Positions 1-5,333 of a stretch of DNA of 5,333 nucleotides are shown one piece after another (positions within the stretch are counted from its first letter, which is position 1; each line of letters opens with the position of its first letter). A program made the translations under genes and the position numbers. The notes beneath the pieces were generated by a model that saw nothing but the letters and a program-made list of their open reading frames with translations, did no database searches and had not been told where the DNA came from. The DNA is from Streptosporangiaceae bacterium (GTDB lineage Bacteria; Actinomycetota; Actinomycetes; Streptosporangiales; Streptosporangiaceae): positions 1 through 5,333 of the forward strand of contig JASHQP010000517.1 in assembly GCA_030039095.1 (NCBI GenBank). The letters run 5' to 3'.

Positions 1-974
1 TGCGCGGCTGGCGGGGCACCGATGCGGTCCAGGCCGAGCAGCGCCGCCCCGGCCACCGGCGGGACGTCGACGATGCGGGGCTCCGCCAGCGGACACTCGT
101 CCGCGAGCCGCTTGGTGATCTCGGAGGTGAGCAGCGGGTCGCGCGCGGCCAGCACTCCGCCGCCGAGGGCCACAGGCACCGGCTGGCCGGTCACGTCAAG
201 GCGGCGCATCGCGCTGAGCACCATCAGGCACACCTCGCCGGCCTGCCTGAAGACCAGATCCTGCGCGACCGCGTCCCCGGCTTCCGCCGCCTCGAACAGG
301 ACCGGCACCAGGCCGAGCAGCGCCTCCCAGGTCAGCGTCCCGGTGTGGAATGCGATCGCGGCGTCCCACATGCTCTGTGTGCCGAAATGAGCAGCCACGG
401 CTTCGCGCAGCGCCGTCTGGGGGCCACGGCCGTCCTCGGCGCGGATGGCGGAGAAGACGGCCTGCGTGCCCAGGGTGTGCCCGCCGCCCCAGTCGCCGCT
501 CAGCGGCCCGAAGGACAGGAACCTGCTGGTCCGCCCGTCCGGAGCCACGCCCACGCAGTTGATGCCGGCGCCGCAGGTGACGCCCACGCCCCAGTGCGGG
601 CCCACGTCGTCCAGGCCAGCCCGCAGCACCGCGAACGTGTCGTTGGCGACCTCGACCGTGTCGCTCCAGCCCTCCGCGCGCACCGCCTCGGCCAGCTGCT
701 CCTCCTCCTCGGGCAGGTCGGCGTTGGCCACACAGGCCGACAGGTGCCGGGCGACCAGGCCACCGGAACCCGCCGGGCGCAGGCCGGCCTGCTCGGCCGC
801 GAGGCGCGCCGCGGAGTCGAGCACGCCGATCGTGTCGGTGAGCAGCATCGCCCCGGTCATCCCCGGGCCCCGCGCGCTGCCCAGCAGCGTGCCGTCGGCG
901 GCGACCAGTATCACGTCGGTCTTGCTGTTGCCGCCGTCGACCGCAAGCACCGCGGGCAGCGGCTCCCCGCTCAC
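1..974 (-). CDS. BadF/BadG-family sugar kinase (N-acetylglucosamine kinase-like), 3' end cut by window edge
   Basis: My translation from the GTG at 974 gives 324 codons without a stop, so the C-terminus lies just outside the window. The family runs to roughly 300-330 residues, so little is missing. Residues 9-21 (AVLAVDGGNSKTD, from A8) form the first phosphate loop of an ASKHA ATPase. Residues 129-143 (GVGVTCGAGINCVGV) form the second glycine-rich loop. The S159-G169 stretch SGDWGGGHTLG and the ALGGGVL adenosine-type motif at 269-275 are typical of BadF/BadG/N-acetylglucosamine kinases. The expected reaction is ATP-dependent phosphorylation of a cytoplasmic amino sugar or glucosyl sugar. The GTG start lies inside the GTGA overlap with the GH4 stop, with a G-rich GGGGGGA tract just upstream, so translation is probably coupled to the glycosidase. 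GlcNAc, glucose, MurNAc or a disaccharide are all possible substrates. The family also includes activators of acyl-CoA dehydratases, but the sugar-gene context favours a kinase. Confidence 0.88.
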   Translation of the reverse strand, partial: MSGEPLPAVLAVDGGNSKTDVILVAADGTLLGSARGPGMTGAMLLTDTIGVLDSAARLAAEQAGLRPAGSGGLVARHLSACVANADLPEEEEQLAEAVRAEGWSDTVEVANDTFAVLRAGLDDVGPHWGVGVTCGAGINCVGVAPDGRTSRFLSFGPLSGDWGGGHTLGTQAVFSAIRAEDGRGPQTALREAVAAHFGTQSMWDAAIAFHTGTLTWEALLGLVPVLFEAAEAGDAVAQDLVFRQAGEVCLMVLSAMRRLDVTGQPVPVALGGGVLAARDPLLTSEITKRLADECPLAEPRIVDVPPVAGAALLGLDRIGAPPAA

Positions 975-2263
975 CGTCCCCCCGCCGCTGCGGTCTCCGG
1001 TGACCCGCCCGCCCAGGGCAGGTACCGCGCGTTCTCGGCGATCAGCCGGTCGGTGAGCTGGTCGGCCACGTCGTACTGGCCGACCAGCGGATGCGCGAGC
1101 AGCGCGGCGCGGACCCGGTCGGCCCCGCCCCGCAGCGCCGCGCCGACCGCAAGGTCCTCGTAGGCCGACACGTGCGCGACGAGGCCGCGCATCAGCGGCT
1201 CGAGCGGTGCCACCGGCACCGGCTCGGCACCCCCGGCGCCCACCGTGGCCGCGACCTCGATCACCGCGTCGTCGTCGAGGAACGGCAGGGTTCCGACGTT
1301 GCGCACGTTCACCACCTGCCGGTCCCCGGTGTCGCTGACCAGCGAGGCGAGCAGCGCCACCGCCGCCTCGGAGTAGTAGGCGCCGCCGCGGTGGGTCAGC
1401 AGCTCCGGCTTGCGGTCGAGGGCCGGGTCGGCGTAGAGCCGCAGCAGCTCTCGCTCGATCTCGGCGACCTCCTCGGCGCGGGTCGGGCGGCCGCGCTGCT
1501 CGGCCACGGCGGCGTCGTGGGCGTAGTAGTAGTGCAGGTAGTACGAGGGGACGGCCGCCATCTGGGCCATGGCGGACAGCGGCAGCCCGGTGCGCAGCGC
1601 TATCTCGTCACCGTGCGCGGCGATCAGGGCGGGCAGGACGTCGGCGCCGTCCACGACGGCGGCGCGCTCCCACGTGAGGTGGTTGAGGCCGACGTGGTCG
1701 AGCTCGACCCGCTCCGGCTCCACGCCGAGCATCTCGGCGAACCGCCGCTGGAACCCGATGGCCACGTTGCACAGGCCGATCGCGCGGTGGCCGGCGTCGA
1801 GCAGCGCCCTGGTGACGATCCCGACCGGATTGGTGAAGTCGATGATCCAGGCGTCTGCCAGGGCCCGCTGGCGGGCGCGCTCGGCGATGTCGAGCACCAC
1901 GGGCACCGTGCGCAGCGCCTTGGCCAGGCCGCCGGCCCCGGTGGTCTCCTGGCCGATGCACCCGTAGTCCTGCGGCCAGGTCTCGTCACGCTGGCGGGCC
2001 GCCTGGCCGCCGACCCGAAGCTGCAGCAGCACGGCGGCGGCGCCGTCGAGGCCGTCGTCCAGGCTGGAGGTCCAGCGCAGCCGCGCCGGGTGCCCGTAAC
2101 GCCGCATGATCCTTTCCGAGACCGGGCCGACCACGTCCAGCCGCGCCTGATCGGGGTCGACCAGGACGAGCTCGGTGACCTTAACGTCGTTGGCCAGCCT
2201 GGCCACGCCGTCGACGAGCTCGGGGGTGTACGTGGACCCGCCGCCGATGACCGCAAGCTTCAT
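971..2263 (-). CDS. GH4 family 6-phospho-beta-glucosidase
   Basis: This 430-residue protein has the usual GH4 length. The N-terminus (KLAVIGGGSTYTPELV) is the Rossmann NAD-binding loop with GGGS at 7-10. QLRVGG at 81-86 and the GQETTGAGG block at 104-112 are family signatures. IDFTNPVG (141-148), GLCN (163-166) and GLNHL (192-196) supply the Cys165 and His195 expected to bind the catalytic Mn2+ or similar metal. The tyrosine-rich PSYYLHYYY segment (239-247) and KPELLTHRGGAYYSEAA (285-301) match the 6-phosphoglucosidase branch rather than alpha-galactosidases. GH4 enzymes hydrolyse glycosides through transient NAD-dependent oxidation at C3 and elimination, and this branch needs a 6-phosphorylated substrate. 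No signal peptide is present, so it is cytoplasmic. The ATG is supported by AAGGA with a 7-base spacer. It follows two ABC ATPases and overlaps a sugar kinase gene, suggesting it acts on a phosphorylated imported beta-glycoside. The exact sugar (cellobiose-, chitobiose- or aryl-type) cannot be read from sequence. Confidence 0.94.
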   Translation of the reverse strand: MKLAVIGGGSTYTPELVDGVARLANDVKVTELVLVDPDQARLDVVGPVSERIMRRYGHPARLRWTSSLDDGLDGAAAVLLQLRVGGQAARQRDETWPQDYGCIGQETTGAGGLAKALRTVPVVLDIAERARQRALADAWIIDFTNPVGIVTRALLDAGHRAIGLCNVAIGFQRRFAEMLGVEPERVELDHVGLNHLTWERAAVVDGADVLPALIAAHGDEIALRTGLPLSAMAQMAAVPSYYLHYYYAHDAAVAEQRGRPTRAEEVAEIERELLRLYADPALDRKPELLTHRGGAYYSEAAVALLASLVSDTGDRQVVNVRNVGTLPFLDDDAVIEVAATVGAGGAEPVPVAPLEPLMRGLVAHVSAYEDLAVGAALRGGADRVRAALLAHPLVGQYDVADQLTDRLIAENARYLPWAGGSPETAAAGGR

Positions 2264-2270
2264 CTGGGAT

Positions 2271-2275
2271 TCCTT
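2271..2275 (-). promoter_or_regulatory. Ribosome binding site of the GH4 gene
   Basis: On the minus strand AAGGA lies 7 bases upstream of the ATG at 2263, with a second AAGG just before it (2280-2277). This is the clearest Shine-Dalgarno in the window and fixes the glycosidase start. It sits in the 34-base gap after the second ATPase, the largest real intergenic gap here. I see no promoter or terminator in the gap, so read-through from the transporter genes is likely. Confidence 0.75.
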
Positions 2276-2297
2276 GCCTTCGCCTCGGTGGGGGACG

Positions 2298-3410
2298 TCA
2301 ACCGAATGCCTTCACTTCCGCGCCGGAACGGGCCACGTGGCAGGCCGCGTCGTGATCGGGGGCGAGCTCGCTGAGCTCGGGCGTCACCTGGCTGCACTCG
2401 TCGATCGCCAGCGGGCAGCGCCAGCGGAACCGGCAGCCCGGCGCGGGATCGATGACCTTCGGCGGCTCGCCGCGGTCGGTCTCGGCGCCGATCGTCAGCC
2501 GGGCCCGCGGGTCGGGCACGGCCGACAGCAGCAGCTGCGTGTAGGGGTGCCGCGGGCTGGCCAGCACCTCCTCGGACGGGCCCTGCTCGGCGATCCGCGC
2601 CGCGTACATCACGACCAGCCGGTCGGCGACGTACCGGGCACTGGCGATGTCGTGCGTGATGTACAGGATCGATACGCCCTGCTCGTCGCGCAGCTGGGTC
2701 ATCAGGTTGAGCAGGCCGATGCGGATCGACACGTCGAGCATGGAGACCGGCTCGTCGGCCAGGATCAGCTTCGGCCGCAGCGCCAGCGCCTGGGCGAAAC
2801 CCACCCGCTGGCGCTGGCCACCGGACAGCTCGTGCGGGAACCGCTGCAGCACCTCGGCCGCTGGCGTCAGCCCGACGGCCTCGAACACCCGCTCCGCTTC
2901 CTCGCGGCGCTGGTCAGCGGAGAGCTCGGGGCGGTGCAGCTTCAGGCAGCGCAGCATGCCGTGTGACACCCGGAAGACCGGGTTGATCGAGGCGAACGGG
3001 TCCTGGAACACCATCGGCACGTCGCCCCGGTAGCGCAGCAGGTCGGCCCGGGAGCGCGCCGCGGACAGCGGCTTGCCCTGGTAGAAGATCTCGCCGCTGG
3101 TCGGCTTGTAGAGCCGGGCCAGCAGCCGGGCGAGCGTGCTCTTGCCGCTGCCGCTCTCCCCGGCCAGCGCGACGATCTGCCGCTCGCCGATCGAGATGCT
3201 GACGTCGTCCACGGCGTGCAGGGTGCGCCGGGAGAACGTCCCGCCGATCCTGAAGTGCTTCGTCAGCCCCTCGGTCCGCAGGATGGCGGTGTCATCCCGG
3301 GGGGTAACCCCCGGGCCCCCAGACCGGAGGGCTTCGCCCCCCGGAGCCCCCCTGCCATCTGCTCGGGCCGACCTCCAGCCGGCCCTCGCATCTGGCATTT
3401 CCTCGGTCAA
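2298..3410 (-). CDS. Oligopeptide-type ABC transporter ATP-binding protein (DppF/OppF-like)
   Basis: This 370-residue nucleotide-binding subunit should pair with the neighbouring ATPase to drive import through two permeases. Visible motifs are Walker A GESGSGKST (84-92), Q-loop Gln136 in FQDPFASINP, signature LSGGQRQR (195-202), Walker B LILADEP (215-221) with Glu220, D-loop SMLD (223-226) and H-loop His253. The C-terminal oligopeptide-transporter extension carries Cys326, 332, 339 and 357. DEPVSMLD in place of DEPTSALD is a common difference in the OppF-type partner. ABC homology starts only near residue 42; the preceding Arg/Gly/Pro-rich stretch is encoded by a G-rich inverted-repeat element. 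The TTG at 3410 is chosen because GGAG (3421-3418) lies 7 bases upstream. The ATG at codon 5 (3398) is the only other early start, and no ATG, GTG or TTG follows until the GTG at codon 68, inside the core domain. The substrate may be a sugar rather than a peptide, given the downstream genes. Confidence 0.92.
   Translation of the reverse strand: MTEEMPDARAGWRSARADGRGAPGGEALRSGGPGVTPRDDTAILRTEGLTKHFRIGGTFSRRTLHAVDDVSISIGERQIVALAGESGSGKSTLARLLARLYKPTSGEIFYQGKPLSAARSRADLLRYRGDVPMVFQDPFASINPVFRVSHGMLRCLKLHRPELSADQRREEAERVFEAVGLTPAAEVLQRFPHELSGGQRQRVGFAQALALRPKLILADEPVSMLDVSIRIGLLNLMTQLRDEQGVSILYITHDIASARYVADRLVVMYAARIAEQGPSEEVLASPRHPYTQLLLSAVPDPRARLTIGAETDRGEPPKVIDPAPGCRFRWRCPLAIDECSQVTPELSELAPDHDAACHVARSGAEVKAFG
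3296..3315 (-). repeat. Perfect inverted repeat, 8-base arms, within the 5' part of the second ATPase gene
   Basis: The arms at 3296-3303 and 3308-3315 (CCCGGGGG and CCCCCGGG on the plus strand) are exact complements around a 4-base loop. They fall at codons 32-39 of the second ATPase, just before the ABC core. All eight pairs are G-C, so a very stable RNA stem is expected. No T-run follows, so it is not a standard intrinsic terminator. It resembles the GC-rich palindromes that litter intergenic spaces in actinomycetes; that comparison is from general knowledge, not a search. Confidence 0.7.
3324..3344 (-). repeat. Second hairpin, 9-pair stem with GAA loop
   Basis: On the minus strand the order is CCGGG, GGGC, loop GAA, GCCC, TCCGG. 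The stem has nine pairs: eight G-C and one G-U that is a wobble in RNA transcribed from the gene strand. On the plus strand the same position is an A-C mismatch, so the structure fits the mRNA of the ATPase gene better than an antisense RNA. It sits 8 bases from the other inverted repeat, and the pair forms one compact structured block at codons 23-39. Confidence 0.65.
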
Positions 3411-3414
3411 TGCC

Positions 3415-4416
3415 TCACTCCATCTCTCCCGTCCCCACTCCGCTGTCCGCGTGCAGGAAGCAGCGGACCAGCGTGCCGTTGACCTGGTACAGCGGGGGCT
3501 CTTCCTCCTGGCACCGGGCCATGACCTTGGGGCAGCGCGGGGCGAACCGGCAGCCCAGCGGCGGCCTGGCCAGGTTCGGCGGGCTGCCGGGGATGCCGGT
3601 GAGCGGCACCCGGGGACCCCTGATCGAGGGGAAGGCCTCCATCAGGCCGATCGTGTAGGGGTGCTGCGGCGCGTCGAACACCTTGCGGGTGTGCCCGAAC
3701 TCCGCGACCTGGCCCGCGTACATCACCATCAGCCGGTCGGAGAAGTGGCTGACCAGCGACATGTCGTGGGTGACGAAGATGACGGCGAAGCCGAGCTGGT
3801 CCTGCAGTTCCTTGATCTGGACCATCAGCGAGCGCTGCGCCACCACGTCGAGCGCGGACGTGGGCTCGTCCATGATCACCAGGTCGGGGGTGAACAGCAT
3901 CGCCATCGCGATCATGGACCGCTGCCGCATGCCGCCGGACAGCTGATGCGGGTAGCTCTTCAGGTGGACGGGGTCGATGCCGACCATGCGCAGCACCTCG
4001 GCCGACCGCTCGGCGATGTGCGCCTTGTCCGTCACGCCGTGCGCCCGCATCGCGTCCTTGAACTGCGCGCCGATCGACTTCACCGGGTTCAGCGCGTTCA
4101 TCGCGCTCTGCATCACCACGGAGAGGTTCTTCCACCGGACCGTTGCGAGTTCCTTGTCGGTCAGCCCCACCATGTTTGCGCCCTTGAACGTGACGCTGCC
4201 CCCGCTCACGCGCGCAGGCGGCGCGAGTAGCTGGGCGATGGCAAACAGCAGCGTGGACTTTCCGCAGCCGGACTCGCCGACGATGCCGAGGAACTCGCCC
4301 GGATCCAGGTCGAAGCTGATCTTGTCGACCGCGGCGACGATGCCGCGTTCCATCACGTATTCGGCGGACAGGTCGCGAACGACCAGCACCGGCTCGTTAG
4401 CTGAGCCGCTTGACAC
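3415..4416 (-). CDS. Oligopeptide-type ABC transporter ATP-binding protein (DppD/OppD-like)
   Basis: This 333-residue cytoplasmic ATPase is the first of two consecutive nucleotide-binding subunits. Walker A GESGCGKST is at 47-55, Q-loop Gln103 in VVMQSAMNALNP, signature LSGGMRQR at 159-166, Walker B LVIMDEP at 179-185 with Glu184, D-loop SALD at 187-190 and H-loop His217. All catalytic residues are intact. The C-terminal oligopeptide-transporter tail contains Cys289, 295, 302 and 319 in a CX5CX6CX16C pattern, which in some OppD proteins binds a [4Fe-4S] cluster. The GTG start at 4416 overlaps the permease gene by 20 bases and has GGGGGAA shortly upstream. A GTG at codon 10 (4389) would remove the overlap and still leave a complete core, so the exact start is moderately certain. 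With the permease and second ATPase it should form an importer; the substrate is not evident from this subunit. Confidence 0.94.
   Translation of the reverse strand: MSSGSANEPVLVVRDLSAEYVMERGIVAAVDKISFDLDPGEFLGIVGESGCGKSTLLFAIAQLLAPPARVSGGSVTFKGANMVGLTDKELATVRWKNLSVVMQSAMNALNPVKSIGAQFKDAMRAHGVTDKAHIAERSAEVLRMVGIDPVHLKSYPHQLSGGMRQRSMIAMAMLFTPDLVIMDEPTSALDVVAQRSLMVQIKELQDQLGFAVIFVTHDMSLVSHFSDRLMVMYAGQVAEFGHTRKVFDAPQHPYTIGLMEAFPSIRGPRVPLTGIPGSPPNLARPPLGCRFAPRCPKVMARCQEEEPPLYQVNGTLVRCFLHADSGVGTGEME
3418..3421 (-). promoter_or_regulatory. Candidate ribosome binding site for the TTG start of the second ATPase
   Basis: GGAG on the minus strand lies 7 bases before the TTG at 3410, inside the last codons of the upstream ATPase gene. 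The alternative ATG at 3398 has GAGGAA directly against it with no spacer, which is a poor arrangement. This favours TTG, and hence translation through the hairpin-forming element that follows. Confidence 0.5.
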
Positions 4417-5333
4417 GCTTCCCCCGCATGCTCCGGACCGGCCGCAGGGCCGGGTTCCCGATCTCGTCGAACGCGTAGTTGAGCAGCGCGAACGCGGCGC
4501 CGAGGGCGACGATGCACAGGCCGGGCACGATGATCCACAAGGGCAGGCCGGTCTGGAACGCCTCGTTGTTCTCCGCCCAGTAGAGCATCGTGCCCCAGCT
4601 GACCTGGTTCGGGTCGCCGAGCCCGATGAACTCCAGGCTGGAAGAGAACAGCACCGCGTACAGCGCGTTGGTCAGGAAGCTGGCCACCAGCAGCGACGTC
4701 ATCGTGGGGATGATCTCCACGACGATGATGTACAGCGCCCGCTCGCCGCGCACGCGCGCCGCCTCGAGGAAGTCGCGGCCGCGCAGCGAGAGCGCCTGGG
4801 CGCGCAGCTGGCGGGCCGTATAGGACCACGAGACCGCCGTGACGACCGCGATCATCACGCCGGTGGTCGCCCCGTGCAGGTAGCTGCCGATGATGATCAG
4901 CAGCGGGAACGCCGGGATGACCAGCAGCACGTCGATGAACAGGCTGAGCGCGCCGTCCCAGACCCCGCCGAGGTAGGCGGCGGCGACGCCGATCAGCATC
5001 GCGAGGAACGTGGCGCCGAGCCCGACTCCGAACGCGATCAGCAGCACCGGGCGGGTGCCGTAGATCACCTGGGCCCACATGTCCTGGCCGAAGCTCGTGG
5101 TGCCGAGCAGGTGCGCGGCGGACGGGGAGCCGAGCGAGCGCGGGTAGATCTCGGCGTTGGGGTTGTCGTGCGCGATGACCCCGGGGAACGCGGCCACCAG
5201 GCAGAACAGCAGCAGCAGCAGGATGCCGGCGGTGGCCTTGCGGTTCGCCGTCACCGCGCGGGCCATGCGGCGCAGCGACCGGGCCCCCGCCACCCCGCCG
5301 CCGCCGGCCGGCAGGCCGCCGACTATGCCGGGA
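4397..5333 (-). CDS. Oligopeptide-type ABC transporter permease (DppC/OppC-like), 5' end unresolved at window edge
   Basis: This is an integral membrane subunit of the importer. Numbered from the GTG at 5293 (298 residues), TM1 is about 22-41 (ILLLLLFCLVAAFPGVI). The OppC signature HLLGTTSFGQDMWAQVIYGTR, a variant of LGTDxxGRDxxSRxxxGxR, is at 61-81. Further hydrophobic segments lie near 84-107, 116-138, 144-160, 199-218 and 252-274. The EAA-type coupling loop, LEAARVRGERALYIIVVEIIP, is at about 176-196 and should dock on the ATPases. GLGDPNQVSWGTML at 224-237 is the conserved late OppC motif. The reading frame stays open to the window edge, adding 13 Gly/Pro-rich codons. GTG 5293 lacks a convincing ribosome site, so the true start may be outside; 298 residues would already be normal for OppC. 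A TAG in another frame at 5325-5323 could be the end of the preceding permease gene, but that is only a guess. Confidence 0.92.
   Translation of the reverse strand, partial: PGIVGGLPAGGGGVAGARSLRRMARAVTANRKATAGILLLLLFCLVAAFPGVIAHDNPNAEIYPRSLGSPSAAHLLGTTSFGQDMWAQVIYGTRPVLLIAFGVGLGATFLAMLIGVAAAYLGGVWDGALSLFIDVLLVIPAFPLLIIIGSYLHGATTGVMIAVVTAVSWSYTARQLRAQALSLRGRDFLEAARVRGERALYIIVVEIIPTMTSLLVASFLTNALYAVLFSSSLEFIGLGDPNQVSWGTMLYWAENNEAFQTGLPLWIIVPGLCIVALGAAFALLNYAFDEIGNPALRPVRSMRGKRVKRLS

Noticed and set aside
345..1163. 272-codon plus-strand frame over the kinase gene
   Set aside because: The minus-strand frame encodes a coherent BadF-type kinase across the whole stretch; this frame has no domain.
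2264..2297. Internal promoter before the GH4 gene
   Set aside because: The gap is only 34 bases; I see a ribosome binding site but no convincing -10/-35 pair or operator palindrome.
1091..2374. 427-codon open frame on the plus strand, antisense to the GH4 gene
   Set aside because: Its product is rich in Arg, Gly, His and Val with no recognisable domain. Long antisense frames are expected opposite high-GC genes, and the GH4 motifs on the minus strand are decisive.
3296..3344. Intrinsic terminator between the two ATPase genes
   Set aside because: The stems are strong but no T-run follows on the gene strand, and a continuous reading frame runs through them into an intact ATPase.
3407..4135. 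242-codon minus-strand frame inside the first ATPase
   Set aside because: Alternate frame of a gene with intact ABC motifs; Arg- and Pro-rich with no domain.
3136..4230. 364-codon plus-strand frame antisense to both ATPases
   Set aside because: It covers the Walker and signature motifs of two clear ABC genes in antisense and has low-complexity composition; a compositional shadow.
5206..5222. AGC-type trinucleotide run
   Set aside because: It encodes the leucine run of the permease's first membrane segment, so it is explained by coding.

Overview
The window is GC-rich throughout, with strong G/C bias at third codon positions, GTG and TTG starts, and long spurious open frames on the antisense strand. 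This points to a high-GC actinomycete (Streptomyces/Nonomuraea-like). That placement is inferred from composition and protein style, not from a marker gene.

All five genes lie on the minus strand and read right to left as one tightly packed block, almost certainly the downstream part of a single operon. In transcription order they are: a DppC/OppC-type ABC permease (5' end unresolved at the right edge); a DppD/OppD-type ATPase overlapping it by 20 bases; a DppF/OppF-type ATPase starting 4 bases after that; a GH4 6-phospho-beta-glucosidase after a 34-base gap; and a BadF/BadG-type N-acetylglucosamine-kinase-like ATPase overlapping the GH4 gene by 4 bases and cut by the left edge. The first permease (DppB-like), the solute-binding protein and any regulator are not in the window and probably lie to the right. 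No stretch over 300 bases lacks a gene.

Together the genes suggest a sugar-uptake and catabolism locus. An oligopeptide-family ABC importer would bring in a beta-linked di- or oligosaccharide, the ASKHA kinase would phosphorylate the sugar or one of its products, and the NAD- and metal-dependent GH4 enzyme would cleave the 6-phosphoglycoside. GH4 6-phosphoglucosidases usually serve PTS systems, so pairing one with an ABC importer and a dedicated kinase implies that phosphorylation happens inside the cell after uptake. This is inference from gene order; the substrate is unknown.

The least ordinary stretch is about 3293-3410, at the start of the second ATPase. Its first 40 or so codons pass through a G-tract-rich element with two strong inverted repeats, and there is no in-frame ATG, GTG or TTG between codon 5 and the ABC core. 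I found no mobile element, CRISPR array, tRNA, rRNA or clearly new system.
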